A stretch of DNA of 64,000 nucleotides. Origin: Nitratiruptor sp. YY09-18. Lineage in GTDB: Bacteria > Campylobacterota > Campylobacteria > Campylobacterales > Nitratiruptoraceae. Position numbers and translations under genes: made by a program. Positions 52,849-63,148 of the stretch are shown piece by piece. The notes under the pieces are model-generated. The model made no database searches and was not told where the DNA came from. It worked only from the letters and a program-made list of their open reading frames with translations. Every line of letters begins with the position of its first letter. Position 1 is the stretch's first letter. The stretch spans positions 310,001-374,000 of the forward strand of contig NZ_AP023065.1 of assembly GCF_016593235.1 (NCBI RefSeq), in the 5' to 3' direction.

Positions 52849-55040
52849 TGATTAGTAACCAACTCAACTCAATTTTTAAAGAAGCGGTGCGTTACGCTAA
52901 AAGCCACCGTCATGAATATTTAACCTTAGAGCATGTCTTTTTGGCAGTACTCAACTCGCCAGAGGGTGAAGCGATACTCAAAGAGGCAGGAGCTGATGTG
53001 CTCACACTCAAAAAAAAGCTTATCGCTCATCTAGAAAATACGCTCAAACCGCTTCCAACAAATGTAGTGCGTGAGCCTTTTGAGACCGTGGCACTTTCAC
53101 GCGTCATTGAGAATATGATCCGCCATATCCAGAGTGCCGATAAAAAAGAGGCGACTGTAGGTGATCTCTTGGCGGCAATTTTTGATGAAGAGCACTCATA
53201 CAGTGTCTATCTACTCAAAGAGCAAGGAATTAGTAAGCTTGATATTTTGGAAGTGATATCCCATCGTCCTGAACCAAAAGAGGAGCAGCGAACGAGTAAA
53301 AAGAGCGAAGATGAGAGTTATCTTGCTAAATTTACAGTAGATCTCTTGGCTGAGGCAAAAGAGGGGCGCATTGATCCAGTAATTGGACGCGATAAAGAGA
53401 TAGAGCGCGTTATGCAGATTCTTTGTCGTCGCAAGAAAAACAACCCATTGCTTGTGGGTGAACCAGGTGTTGGAAAAACTGCGATAGCAGAAGGATTAGC
53501 GCTTAAAATTGCAAACCAAGACGTACCAGAAATCCTTAAAAATGCAACACTCTATTCATTGGATATGGGTGCACTCTTGGCTGGCACAAAGTATAGAGGT
53601 GATTTTGAAAAGCGTCTCAAAGGAGTCATTGAAGAGCTCAAATCGATTCCAGAAGCAATTTTGTTCATCGATGAGATTCACACAATTGTAGGTGCAGGAG
53701 CGACGCAGGGTGGAAGCATGGATGCTTCAAATATGCTCAAGCCTGCTCTTGCTAGTGGTGCAATTAAGTGTATAGGAGCTACGACATATAGCGAGTTTCG
53801 TAACTTTTTAGAAAAAGATAGAGCTCTTAGCAGACGTTTTGCAAAAGTTGACGTAAAAGAGCCAGATTTAGAGACTACATTTAAGATCCTTAGAGGGCTC
53901 AAAGACAAATATGAAAAGCACCACGATGTGAAGTATCACTTGAGTGCTTTGCGCAGTGCTGTGGAGCTTAGTGACAAATATATCAATGATAGACAGCTTC
54001 CAGATAAGGCGATTGATCTCATAGATGAGGTGGGTGCTAGTTTTCACTTGCGCAAAAAGCGTCGTAGAGTTGTCACAGTCAATGATATCGAAGATACAAT
54101 TGCAAAGATGGTAGGTCTTCCACCGCAGCGTGTGACACACGATGATGTGGCAATTCTCAAAAACCTTGATGAGCGCCTCAAATCTCGCGTTCTTGGACAA
54201 GCAGAAGCGTGCGAGGCACTTGCTACTGCTATTAAGCGCAGTCGTGCTGGACTCAATCCGCCAAATAAACCGATCGGATCGTTCTTGTTTGTAGGTCCTA
54301 CTGGTGTAGGTAAAACTGAATTAGCCAGGGAGCTTGCACGCACGATGGGAGTACATTTTGAGCGCTTTGATATGAGTGAATATATGGAGAAACACGCCAT
54401 ATCGCGTCTTATTGGAGCACCTCCTGGATATGTAGGCTATGAAGAGGGAGGTTTACTCACTGAGACAATCCGTAAGCATCCATATACGGTGCTTTTGTTG
54501 GATGAGATAGAGAAAGCCCATCCAGACCTTATCAATATTTTGTTGCAAGTGATGGATAACGCAACGTTAACAGACAATAATGGAAATGTAGCAGATTTTA
54601 AACATGTCATTATCATAATGACATCAAATGTTGGTGCTACTGAAGCCAATATTATGGGCTTTAAGAAGGAGTCAGTGAGCAAATTTGATGAGGCGCTCAA
54701 GCAGTATTTCACGCCAGAGTTTCGCAACCGCCTCGATGCGATTATACGCTTTAGACCATTAAGTCTTGAGATCGTTGAGGGAATTGTGGATAAATTCATT
54801 GAAGAGCTCAATATGCAGCTCGATAACAAAGGCATTACACTTGTTCTCACCAAAAGAGCCAAAGAGTATCTTGCAAAAAAAGGCTACAGTGAAGAGCTTG
54901 GTGCAAGACCGCTTGCACGGGTCATTGCCGAAGAGATCAAGACGCCACTTACTGATCATATCCTCTTTGGCAAACTCCGTAATGGAGGTAAAGTAGAGGT
55001 AGACTATAAAAATGAGTATCTGGTGTTCGATTTCAAATGA
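52848..55040 (+). CDS. clpA: ATP-dependent Clp protease ATP-binding subunit ClpA
   Basis: Unfoldase of ClpAP. N domain (1-145) for ClpS binding, AAA1 with Walker A GEPGVGKTA at about 204 and ALFIDE-type Walker B, AAA2 with GPTGVGKTE at about 482 and LLLDEIEKAHPD. 730 residues, near the usual 750; the IGF-type ClpP loop reads as IMGFKKES. Overlaps aat by 4 nt. Confidence 0.96.
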   Translation: MISNQLNSIFKEAVRYAKSHRHEYLTLEHVFLAVLNSPEGEAILKEAGADVLTLKKKLIAHLENTLKPLPTNVVREPFETVALSRVIENMIRHIQSADKKEATVGDLLAAIFDEEHSYSVYLLKEQGISKLDILEVISHRPEPKEEQRTSKKSEDESYLAKFTVDLLAEAKEGRIDPVIGRDKEIERVMQILCRRKKNNPLLVGEPGVGKTAIAEGLALKIANQDVPEILKNATLYSLDMGALLAGTKYRGDFEKRLKGVIEELKSIPEAILFIDEIHTIVGAGATQGGSMDASNMLKPALASGAIKCIGATTYSEFRNFLEKDRALSRRFAKVDVKEPDLETTFKILRGLKDKYEKHHDVKYHLSALRSAVELSDKYINDRQLPDKAIDLIDEVGASFHLRKKRRRVVTVNDIEDTIAKMVGLPPQRVTHDDVAILKNLDERLKSRVLGQAEACEALATAIKRSRAGLNPPNKPIGSFLFVGPTGVGKTELARELARTMGVHFERFDMSEYMEKHAISRLIGAPPGYVGYEEGGLLTETIRKHPYTVLLLDEIEKAHPDLINILLQVMDNATLTDNNGNVADFKHVIIIMTSNVGATEANIMGFKKESVSKFDEALKQYFTPEFRNRLDAIIRFRPLSLEIVEGIVDKFIEELNMQLDNKGITLVLTKRAKEYLAKKGYSEELGARPLARVIAEEIKTPLTDHILFGKLRNGGKVEVDYKNEYLVFDFK

Positions 55041-55714
55041 TCGTAGTGCCACAGCTAAGTAGATTTAGTTACGTATTTCCAGATCCTCGCCGCGCATCCC
55101 CTGAAGGTATTGTAGCTTTTGGCGGGGATCTGAGTCCCCATCGCATCCTCACAGCCTATCGCAACGGTATTTTCCCTTGGTACAACGAAGGTGATCCAAT
55201 TCTTTGGTGGTCTCCAGATCCAAGATGTATACTCTATCCAGACAATATCAAAATATCTCGCTCACTCAAAAAGAGTCTCAAAAAATATGAAGTTCGCGTC
55301 GATACTAATTTTGAAGCAGTTATAAAAAACTGCAAAGATATTCGCGATGAGACGTGGATACTGCCTGAAATCATTGAGGCCTTTTGTGAGCTCCATGAGA
55401 TGGGATTTGCTCACTCCATTGAGACATACTATGAAGGGAAGCTTGTGGGTGGGCTCTATGGTCTGAGTCTTGGTGGAGTATTTTTTGGTGAGAGTATGTT
55501 TAGTAAACGCAGTGATGCGAGTAAAGTTGCTCTTGTAAGGCTATGTGATATAGCAAAAAGATTCGATTTTGATTTTATTGATTGTCAGATTCCAAGTGCA
55601 CATCTAAGGCGCATGGGAGCTGAAGAGATTGCACGAGAGCAGTTTTTGAATGAACTAGAGAATGCTTTGCAAAAAAGTGGAAAATATGGAAAATGGGAGG
55701 ATATATGTTTTTAG
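55037..55714 (+). CDS. aat: Leucyl/phenylalanyl-tRNA-protein transferase
   Basis: Adds Leu or Phe to N-terminal Lys/Arg of proteins, creating N-degrons. FPDPRRASPEGIVAFGGDLSP, GIFPWYN, WWSPDPRC, GGLYGLSLGGVFFGESMFS and DCQIPSAHLRRMG motifs. 225 residues. Directly behind clpA: the three genes give the full N-degron pathway. Confidence 0.95.
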   Translation: MIVVPQLSRFSYVFPDPRRASPEGIVAFGGDLSPHRILTAYRNGIFPWYNEGDPILWWSPDPRCILYPDNIKISRSLKKSLKKYEVRVDTNFEAVIKNCKDIRDETWILPEIIEAFCELHEMGFAHSIETYYEGKLVGGLYGLSLGGVFFGESMFSKRSDASKVALVRLCDIAKRFDFDFIDCQIPSAHLRRMGAEEIAREQFLNELENALQKSGKYGKWEDICF

Positions 55715-56682
55715 AAGATATCGAGTTTTCATTGTGGGTTGATTTTATAGAAAGAGAGTTCATTCACACAACACTCAAAAATCTCATTGAGCAAAATATT
55801 GTCAATGGCGCTACGAGTAATCCGGCAATTTTTAAAAATGCAATCTTGAATTCACCAGCATACAAGGAGCAGCTAGCAAAACTAAGTGGTGATGCAAAAG
55901 CAAAGTATGAAGCATTAGCAATAGAAGATATCAAGATGGCTGCTGATGTACTTAAGCCACTATATGATAAAGGAGATGATGGCTTTGTTAGTATAGAGGT
56001 TGATCCAAGACTTGCATACGATGCTTTTGGGACTGTAGAAGAGGCAAAAAGACTTTTAGCAAAAATTGGTAGAGACAATGTGATGATAAAAGTACCTGTG
56101 ACTCCAGCGGGATGTGAAGCTATTGAGGAGCTTATAAGAGATGGTGTCAATGTCAATGCGACGCTCATTTTTTCGCCAAAGCAAGCAGATGAGTGTCTTG
56201 ATGCGATGGAGAGAGGCTTCAAAAGTGGTTCACAAAGCCATGCAGTTTTGAGCATTTTTGTAAGCCGCTTTGATAGAAAGCTTGATCCCTATTTAGCGCA
56301 AAAGGGACTTCCAGTTGGCCGTGTAGGGATAATGAATGCGGCAAAAATCTACAATATGATCAAAAAACGCAACCTCCCGCATACCAAAGCGCTCTTTGCA
56401 AGCACAGGAGTCAAAGGTGGCAACTATCCGTCTCATTACTATATTTCTGAACTTGTAGCTCCAAGAGCGATAAACACAGCTCCAGTTGAGACGATTGAAG
56501 CTTTTGTCAAAGAGGGAGACAAAAGGGCTAGGCTGCCTATATCAAATGAAGAGATTGAGAAGTTTTTTATACAGCTCAAAGCTAACGGAATCGATATGAA
56601 AAAAGTCTATGATGAACTTTTGCACGAGGGGCTTGATGCGTTCGTGCAAGCTTTTGAAGAGATTTTGAAGGAGCTCTCATGA
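55705..56682 (+). CDS. tal: Transaldolase
   Basis: Pentose-phosphate enzyme moving dihydroxyacetone units. Schiff-base lysine in NVMIKVPVT, GATSNPAIF motif, NVNATLIFSP. 325 residues from the ATG at 55705, which has GGGAGG five bases upstream; the ATG at 55693 sits in the aat end. Overlaps pilT by 4 nt. Confidence 0.94.
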   Translation: MFLEDIEFSLWVDFIEREFIHTTLKNLIEQNIVNGATSNPAIFKNAILNSPAYKEQLAKLSGDAKAKYEALAIEDIKMAADVLKPLYDKGDDGFVSIEVDPRLAYDAFGTVEEAKRLLAKIGRDNVMIKVPVTPAGCEAIEELIRDGVNVNATLIFSPKQADECLDAMERGFKSGSQSHAVLSIFVSRFDRKLDPYLAQKGLPVGRVGIMNAAKIYNMIKKRNLPHTKALFASTGVKGGNYPSHYYISELVAPRAINTAPVETIEAFVKEGDKRARLPISNEEIEKFFIQLKANGIDMKKVYDELLHEGLDAFVQAFEEILKELS

Positions 56683-57836
56683 ATCAAAGCTTTAACCCAA
56701 GTTCCCACGATTTTCGGATGACCAAAAAGCTTAATCGCTATTTGCAAGAGCTTGTAGATTTGGGTGGAAGCGATTTACATATCAAGGCCAATTCTCCAAT
56801 ATATGCACGTATTAATGGCGATATTGTACCTCTCTCTACAGATACTATTTCTAAAGAGGATGCGCTTCTTTTGGCTAAAGAGCTTTTGCGCAGCCGTTTT
56901 AATGAGCTTGCAGAACAAAAAGATGTAGATCTCATCTACTCCTATGATACTAAAAATCGCTTCCGTAGCAACATATTTTTCCAGATAGACGGTGTTTCGG
57001 CTGTTTTTCGTGTCATTCCAACTGAGATTAAAACAATAGATGAGCTTGGGTTACCAGAGGCTGTGAAAAAGATAGCAGATCTGCATAGAGGCCTTGTGCT
57101 CGTTACTGGTATCACTGGGAGCGGTAAATCAACAACAATGGCAGCAATTTTAGATGAGATCAACCGTAAGCGCAATGCGCACATTATTACTATCGAAGAT
57201 CCGGTGGAGTTTGTTCATCAAAACAAAAACTCTATCGTCAATCAGCGAAGTCTTGGTCAGGACACTCCCTCATATGCAAGGGCTCTACGGGCAGCTTTGC
57301 GTGAAGACCCTGATATTATAGTCATTGGTGAGATGCGTGACCTTGAGACTATCGAAATGGCGCTTCATGCTGCTGAGACTGGACACTTGGTGTTCTCTAC
57401 ACTCCACACACTCGATGCCAAAGAGACTATTAATAGGATAATATCAGTCTTTCCTAGCCAGGAGCAAAACCGTATCCGCATAGTCTTAGCTTCTGTGCTT
57501 GAGAGTATCCTTTCACAAAGACTTGTCAAAACAAAAGATGGTGGAAGGGCTGCGGCTTTGGAGATTCTATTTAAAACAGAGCGTATTGCTTCTCTCATTA
57601 TAGATAAAAGTGATAGTGAAATTAGTGAAGCTATTGAAGGTGGCAAGATCTACGGTATGCAAACCTTTGACCAATCACTTCTCGATCTTTATGATAAAGG
57701 AATTATAGATGAAGAAGAGGCATTGGCAAATGCAACATCCAAAGGTGACTTGAAGCTCAAGCTCAAACAGGTGGAAGCTACGAAAAAGAGTGCAGATCTT
57801 GTGGGAGAGGATGGCATAATTGATCTTAAGCTTTAA
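56679..57836 (+). CDS. Type IV pilus retraction ATPase PilT-like
   Basis: Hexameric secretion ATPase. LGGSDLHIKAN N-domain signature, Walker A GITGSGKSTT at about 144, Asp box and Walker B PDIIVIGEMRDLETIEMAL, His box HAAETGHLVFSTLHT. 385 residues, larger than E. coli-type PilT (about 330-370). No other pilus genes nearby; couples to transaldolase gene by 4-nt overlap. Confidence 0.9.
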   Translation: MNQSFNPSSHDFRMTKKLNRYLQELVDLGGSDLHIKANSPIYARINGDIVPLSTDTISKEDALLLAKELLRSRFNELAEQKDVDLIYSYDTKNRFRSNIFFQIDGVSAVFRVIPTEIKTIDELGLPEAVKKIADLHRGLVLVTGITGSGKSTTMAAILDEINRKRNAHIITIEDPVEFVHQNKNSIVNQRSLGQDTPSYARALRAALREDPDIIVIGEMRDLETIEMALHAAETGHLVFSTLHTLDAKETINRIISVFPSQEQNRIRIVLASVLESILSQRLVKTKDGGRAAALEILFKTERIASLIIDKSDSEISEAIEGGKIYGMQTFDQSLLDLYDKGIIDEEEALANATSKGDLKLKLKQVEATKKSADLVGEDGIIDLKL

Positions 57837-57859
57837 GTGAAAATAAAATTAATTTCGCT

Positions 57860-57865
57860 ATAATA
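57860..57865 (+). promoter_or_regulatory. -10 box of rplY
   Basis: TATAAT in the 58-bp gap, 29 nt before the ATG, followed by AAAAAAAGGAAGAG as ribosome site. Confidence 0.5.
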
Positions 57866-57894
57866 AGCTCCCATTTTTAAAAAAAGGAAGAGAA

Positions 57895-58431
57895 ATGTTA
57901 GAAGGCATTGTAAGAGAGAGTACCGGCAAAAAAGCTACAAAAGCTTTGCGACGGGATGGTTATCTTATTGCCAACATTTATGGAAAAGAGTTTCCAAACA
58001 TAAATGCGGCATTCAAGAAGGGCGATTTCATCAGAGCCGTTCGCCACAAGGAAAAACTCGCTTTTCCAGTGAAAGTAGGTGATAAAGAGTTAGAAGTTGT
58101 TGTGCAGGAGTACCAAAAAGATCCTGTAACATACGATCTATTGCATGTAGACTTGATGGTGGCACAACCTGGTGTAGTAACTTACTACATGGTACCTATC
58201 AAAACTATTGGAACACCAATTGGTCTCAAAAACAAAGGTGTTTTGATCACTTCAAAAAGAAGAATCAAAGTTAAAGGCGCAATAGAGAATATCCCTGATA
58301 GCATTACGCTTGATGTAAGCAATCTCGATGTAGGTGATGCAATTCTCATCAGAGATATCGAACTTCCAGAGGGTGTTGAGCATATGACACCAGAACATGT
58401 TGCAGTTGTGGGTGTTGTAAAAGCGAAATAA
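57895..58431 (+). CDS. rplY: 50S ribosomal protein L25 (Ctc form)
   Basis: Binds 5S rRNA. 178 residues: N-terminal L25 domain and C-terminal TL5-type domain ([31 protein letters not shown]-like). This longer Ctc form is usual in the phylum. One-nt overlap with pth. Confidence 0.94.
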   Translation: MLEGIVRESTGKKATKALRRDGYLIANIYGKEFPNINAAFKKGDFIRAVRHKEKLAFPVKVGDKELEVVVQEYQKDPVTYDLLHVDLMVAQPGVVTYYMVPIKTIGTPIGLKNKGVLITSKRRIKVKGAIENIPDSITLDVSNLDVGDAILIRDIELPEGVEHMTPEHVAVVGVVKAK

Positions 58432-58997
58432 TGTTTCTCATTGTAGGATTGGGTAATCCTGGCAAAAAATATGAGAAAAATAGGCACAATGTAGGATTCA
58501 TGGTGGTCGATATCCTTATCGACCGCCTCTCTCCTCAGTCCATCTCCAAGCAGACTTTCAAAGGTGAACTTTTTAAAGCTGGAGAAATACTCCTTCTCAA
58601 ACCAGCTACATATATGAATCTTAGCGGCGAGAGTGTCCAAGCGGTCAAAAACTTCTATAAAATTGATCTAGATCATACTATTGTTATCCATGATGATCTT
58701 GATCTCGGTCTTGGTGCAATCCGCATCAAAAAAGGTGGCGGTCACGGTGGTCACAATGGCCTCAAATCAATCGATGCAGCCATAGGAAAAGAGTATATAC
58801 GTATCCGGTTTGGAATAGGGCGCCCTGAAAGAAAAGAAGAAGTTATTCATTATGTATTGAGTGATTTTTCATCACAAGAATTATCTTGCATTCAAGAACC
58901 ACTCCAAAAAGCAGCCGATGCAGCTATAGAACTTACACGTAAACCTCTTGAAGTTGTAAGAAGTCAATACTCCCAAAAACCTCCAAGCTGTGACTAA
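58431..58997 (+). CDS. pth: Peptidyl-tRNA hydrolase
   Basis: Releases tRNA from drop-off peptidyl-tRNA. GLGNPGKKYEKNRHNVGFM with catalytic His, KPATYMNLSGE, IHDDLDLGLG and GGGHGGHNGL motifs. 188 residues. The rplY-pth-lptF/G order is seen across Campylobacterota. Confidence 0.96.
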   Translation: MFLIVGLGNPGKKYEKNRHNVGFMVVDILIDRLSPQSISKQTFKGELFKAGEILLLKPATYMNLSGESVQAVKNFYKIDLDHTIVIHDDLDLGLGAIRIKKGGGHGGHNGLKSIDAAIGKEYIRIRFGIGRPERKEEVIHYVLSDFSSQELSCIQEPLQKAADAAIELTRKPLEVVRSQYSQKPPSCD

Positions 58998-59038
58998 AGA
59001 GTTTTTTGCTACAATCTGAAAAATTTTAAAGAGGCGCG

Positions 59039-60070
59039 ATGGCAAAACGCTACTTAGCCAAACTCTATAGCAAATACTTTTTAATTATTCTCAGTGCTTT
59101 GGTTTTATTTTTTGTAGGTTTAGACTTTTTACAAGCATTCAAAAAGCTTCCAGATTCAGCAAACCTCCAACTTCTCTACATTTTCTATAGATTTTTGCAC
59201 GGTATTGATATCCTCTATCCCATATCACTTGTCTTTGCCATGATAGGGCTCAAAGTCATGCTTATTCGCTCCAATGAACTTGTGGCACTCTATGCACTAG
59301 GGTACAGTAAGCGTGCGATTTTGGCACCAATGTTTTTGACCTCATTAGTGCTTACTTTCATCTACTTTTTCTTACATCTCACATCTTTTACTTATGCCAA
59401 TGAGTATGCAGATAATATTCGCAAATACAACTCACTCCAAAGTGCAACCAAAGAGCTCTATTTTAAATACAATAGTAGCTATGTCTATTTTGATAAGCTC
59501 TTGCCTTTGGCGCAAGAGGCTTTTGATATTCGTATATTCGAAACCAAAGGGAGGAATCTTCAAAAGATCGTCACTGCCAAAAGAGCAAAATTTACCCAAG
59601 ATCACTGGCATCTGTTCGGAGCAAAAATTGTGCAAAATTTTGGAGACCACATAGAGGTGCGAAGAAGTGATCTTAATACACTCTATGGCTACAAACCAAA
59701 AATCCTCGATAGCGTATATGAAGGCAAAAGCAACATATCCCTTCTTGATGCAATCTATGCGCTTGAACTCTTCTATAAGCAAAAAATCGATACCCAAAAA
59801 CTCAAAGCTGTGGTCTACTACAATCTCTTTTATCCATTTTTTGCACCACTTCTTATGATCATCATCTTCTATTTTGTTCCTATTACTGCTCGTATAGCTT
59901 CACTCAATCTCTTCAGTTTTGGTGCTATTGTATTTACGCTTTTTAGTTGGGGGGTTCTCTATACCCTAGCGAAGATGGCTTTCAATGGTGCACTTAAGCC
60001 TGAGGCGGCAATATTGATACCTATTGGAATCCTCTTTATTGTGTCTTTTTATTTTTATAAGAAATTCTAA
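59039..60070 (+). CDS. LptF/LptG family lipopolysaccharide export permease
   Basis: Inner-membrane subunit that hands lipopolysaccharide to the Lpt bridge. 343 residues: three N-terminal and three C-terminal helices around a periplasmic beta-jellyroll (about 105-255). YPISLVFAMIGLKVMLIRSNELVALYALGYSKR and the KLKAVVYYNLFYPFFAPLLMI C-terminal region are typical. Whether this is F or G is not settled; the other is outside the window. TACAAT near 59010 could be a -10. Confidence 0.88.
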   Translation: MAKRYLAKLYSKYFLIILSALVLFFVGLDFLQAFKKLPDSANLQLLYIFYRFLHGIDILYPISLVFAMIGLKVMLIRSNELVALYALGYSKRAILAPMFLTSLVLTFIYFFLHLTSFTYANEYADNIRKYNSLQSATKELYFKYNSSYVYFDKLLPLAQEAFDIRIFETKGRNLQKIVTAKRAKFTQDHWHLFGAKIVQNFGDHIEVRRSDLNTLYGYKPKILDSVYEGKSNISLLDAIYALELFYKQKIDTQKLKAVVYYNLFYPFFAPLLMIIIFYFVPITARIASLNLFSFGAIVFTLFSWGVLYTLAKMAFNGALKPEAAILIPIGILFIVSFYFYKKF

Positions 60071-60111
60071 AAACTTTTGCTAATATTGGGCAAATTTTTC
60101 AAGGATGCAGA

Positions 60112-61317
60112 GTGGATTATAAAGCATTAGTACAAAAATATGATACACCTTTGTATGTGTATAATTTTGACATAGTTGCACAAAATTTTATGCAGATTAA
60201 AAATGCTTTCAAGGCGAGAAAATCTCTTATAGCATATGCAGTCAAAGCAAATTCTAATATGAGTCTTTTAAAGCATCTCGCAAATCTTGGAAGTGGAGCA
60301 GACTGTGTAAGTATTGGTGAGGTTAAGCGTGCACTTTTGGCTGGTATTCCTCCTTATAAAATCATTTTTAGTGGTGTAGGGAAGCGTGATGATGAGATAG
60401 CCGAGGCTTTGGAAAAAGATATTCTTTTTATCAACGTAGAGAGTGAAGCTGAGCTTGGACGCATAGAAGATATAGCAAAATCAATGGGTAAAGTAGCCCG
60501 TATAAGTATACGCGTCAATCCCAATATCGATCCAAAGACTCACCCCTATATCTCTACAGGTTTAAGTGAGAATAAGTTTGGTGTAGAAATTGATGTGGCT
60601 AAGAAACTCTATCTCCAGGCTAAAAATTCTCCATATCTTCAGCCAGTTGGTATCCATTTTCACATAGGAAGCCAATTGACTGAACTTGAACCTATCAAAG
60701 AGGCAAGTGAAAAAGTGGCTGATCTTGTGAGAGCTTTGCAAAAGATAGACATAGATATCAAGTTTTTTGATGTTGGTGGGGGTTTAGGGATTCGCTATCA
60801 AGATGAAAAGACGATCGAGCCATACGATTATGCGCAAGCGATTCTTTCGACTTTAAGTGGTACAAATATGACGATTGTATGTGAACCGGGAAGATTTATC
60901 GTAGGCAATGCTGGAGTCTTTTTGACAAAAGTACTTTACGAAAAACGGACAAAATCGAAGCGCTTTATAATTGTAGATGGAGCGATGAATGATCTCTTGC
61001 GCCCAAGTCTTTACAACGCTTACCATGAAGTGGTGGTAGTTGGCAAAGAGAATGAGAGGGGGAGTAAAGCTGATGTTGTGGGACCGGTATGTGAGAGTGG
61101 GGATTTCTTAGCCAAAGAGAGGGAACTTCCTCCAACTGAACACGGTGATATTGTTTTGGTCAAAAGTGCTGGAGCATATGGATTTGTTATGAGCAGCAAC
61201 TACAATACAAGACCACGGCCAGCTGAAGTCGCTCTTGAAGGTGGCAAAGATAGACTCATACGTGAACGTGAAACATTTGAATATATTATAGAAAAAGAGA
61301 TAAGGTTCATGGTGTGA
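60112..61317 (+). CDS. lysA: Diaminopimelate decarboxylase
   Basis: Last step of lysine synthesis. PLP lysine in AYAVKANSN, GSQLTELEP, DVGGGLGIRYQ, CEPGRFIVGNAG, and C-terminal VGPVCESGDFLAKER motifs. 401 residues, GTG start with CAAGGA upstream. Overlaps the HAD gene by 4 nt. Confidence 0.96.
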   Translation: MDYKALVQKYDTPLYVYNFDIVAQNFMQIKNAFKARKSLIAYAVKANSNMSLLKHLANLGSGADCVSIGEVKRALLAGIPPYKIIFSGVGKRDDEIAEALEKDILFINVESEAELGRIEDIAKSMGKVARISIRVNPNIDPKTHPYISTGLSENKFGVEIDVAKKLYLQAKNSPYLQPVGIHFHIGSQLTELEPIKEASEKVADLVRALQKIDIDIKFFDVGGGLGIRYQDEKTIEPYDYAQAILSTLSGTNMTIVCEPGRFIVGNAGVFLTKVLYEKRTKSKRFIIVDGAMNDLLRPSLYNAYHEVVVVGKENERGSKADVVGPVCESGDFLAKERELPPTEHGDIVLVKSAGAYGFVMSSNYNTRPRPAEVALEGGKDRLIRERETFEYIIEKEIRFMV

Positions 61318-62078
61318 AATTTTTTATTGATGTGCAGGGTACTCTCATTGATGATACACACAGACTGCCACTTCCGGGAGCAATTGAGTTTGTTGATGCT
61401 CTCAATAAAAAAGCCATTCCTTATGTTATTATTACAAATAATACAAAGCAGTTAGATTTTTTAGAATATCTACGTACTCTAGGATTTGAAATCGATGATC
61501 AAAACTATATCGATCCTTTGCAGATTCTCCCTGAGGCTATGCCATACAAAAGAGTTGCCGCATATGGGCTAGATCAATTTTTGCAAACCCTGCAAAAGCT
61601 TGGATTTATACTCGAATATAAAGATCCTGAGGCAGTACTTTTAAGTGTGAAGAGAGACTATACTTTTGAAGAGTTTGCTGATATTGATGAATTTTTACTT
61701 TTAGGTAAGCCACTCTTTGGTATGCATCAGACTTCCCTCTATGCCAAAGGCGATAGGCGCTATCCAGGAGTTGGAGCATTGGCAGCTATGTTTTCTTTTG
61801 CTACAGGAGTACAGCCACAATTTATTGGGAAGCCAAGTGAATATTTTTTCAAAAAGGCTTTGGAAAAGATTGGTGCGAAAAATTTCAAAGAGATTACAAT
61901 TATCAGTGATGATGTGCAGGGCGACCTCATGGGAGCCGCAAAACTTGGAATGAGGAGTGTTTTTGTTTTAAGTGGCAAATATAAAAGGGCTGAAGAGATA
62001 CTACCAAAACTTGGATTTACTCCAGACCTTGTGTGTCGCGATATTGCTGAAGCTGGTAAAAAATTAGGAGTGCTGTAA
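61314..62078 (+). CDS. HAD-IIA family protein with altered first motif
   Basis: 254-residue HAD hydrolase of the NagD-like subfamily: motif II VIITNNT, motif III/IV K174-type GKPS and ISDDVQGDLMGAAKLGM, cap domain in the middle. Motif I reads D6-V-Q8-G-T instead of DxDGT, so the general acid/base Asp is Gln. May still dephosphorylate slowly, or act as a binding protein. It lies between lysA and pheA with coupled starts. Confidence 0.8.
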   Translation: MKFFIDVQGTLIDDTHRLPLPGAIEFVDALNKKAIPYVIITNNTKQLDFLEYLRTLGFEIDDQNYIDPLQILPEAMPYKRVAAYGLDQFLQTLQKLGFILEYKDPEAVLLSVKRDYTFEEFADIDEFLLLGKPLFGMHQTSLYAKGDRRYPGVGALAAMFSFATGVQPQFIGKPSEYFFKKALEKIGAKNFKEITIISDDVQGDLMGAAKLGMRSVFVLSGKYKRAEEILPKLGFTPDLVCRDIAEAGKKLGVL

Positions 62079-63148
62079 TGGAAGATAAATTGCAAGAGTT
62101 GCGTAAGCAGATAGATGCTATCGATGATCAACTGCTTGAACTCCTCAACAAGCGGATGGAAGTTGTCAAGGCTGTCGGTGAGCTTAAAAACAGATCAAAA
62201 GCACCGATATACCGACCAGAGCGTGAGATTGAAATTCTCAATCGTCTCAAAAAACAAAATAGAGGTCCTCTCAACGATAAAGCGATAGAGGCTATATTTT
62301 TGGAGATTTTTGCAGTCTCACGTAATTTGGAAAGACCAGAGCGCGTAGCATACCTTGGACCAGAGGGGAGTTTTACACACCAAGCTGCTGAATCGCGCTT
62401 TGGGGCGATGAGCGAGTATCTTCCAGCGCACTCTATAGCAGCAGTTTTTAAGTCAATTGAAGCAGAGAGAGCAAAGTATGGAGTGGTGCCTATCGAAAAC
62501 TCCATTGATGGGGTTGTAGGAGAGACACTCGATCTTCTTGGCAAAAGTGAGCTTAAAATCGTAGCAGAAGTTTATATGCCGATCCACCACTCTTTTGCAT
62601 CGCTTGAAGAGGATATTAAAAATATCAAAAAGATCTATTCCAAAGATATTGCATTTGGACAGTGTAGAAAATTTTTGCAAGAGCACTTTTTGGAAGATGT
62701 AGAGCTCATACCTGTTGAATCAACTGCAAAGGCTGCAATGCTTGCAAGTAAAGAGCCAAAAAGTGCGGCAATCTGCTCCAATATTGCGGCAAAACTTTAC
62801 AATATTCCGGTTCTTTTTGAAAATATCGAAGATGTGCATACCAATATGACACGCTTTATAGTGCTGAGCAATTTCAAAAACCAGCCAAGCGGATTTGACA
62901 AAACTTCAATCCTTGCCAAGTTAGAGGATAAACCTGGAGCACTTGTAAGATTTTTGCAAGATTTTGACAAAGCCAATATAAACCTTACCAAGATTGAATC
63001 AAGGCCAGCTGAAGATAAAGATTTTAATTACTGGTTCTATATAGATTTTGATGGGCATGTAGATGATGCAAATGTCCAGGAAGTTTTCAAAAAGCATCCA
63101 AAAGAGATCAAATGGCTTGGAAGTTACGCCAAAGGAGATAATCAGTGA
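62078..63148 (+). CDS. pheA: Bifunctional chorismate mutase/prephenate dehydratase
   Basis: Converts chorismate to phenylpyruvate in phenylalanine synthesis. N-terminal AroQ mutase (1-90, [18 protein letters not shown]), dehydratase (about 88-270, [15 protein letters not shown] and [18 protein letters not shown]) and C-terminal ACT domain (about 275-350, [24 protein letters not shown] and ESRP loops bind Phe, implying feedback inhibition). 356 residues. Overlaps hisC by 4 nt. Confidence 0.96.
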   Translation: MEDKLQELRKQIDAIDDQLLELLNKRMEVVKAVGELKNRSKAPIYRPEREIEILNRLKKQNRGPLNDKAIEAIFLEIFAVSRNLERPERVAYLGPEGSFTHQAAESRFGAMSEYLPAHSIAAVFKSIEAERAKYGVVPIENSIDGVVGETLDLLGKSELKIVAEVYMPIHHSFASLEEDIKNIKKIYSKDIAFGQCRKFLQEHFLEDVELIPVESTAKAAMLASKEPKSAAICSNIAAKLYNIPVLFENIEDVHTNMTRFIVLSNFKNQPSGFDKTSILAKLEDKPGALVRFLQDFDKANINLTKIESRPAEDKDFNYWFYIDFDGHVDDANVQEVFKKHPKEIKWLGSYAKGDNQ

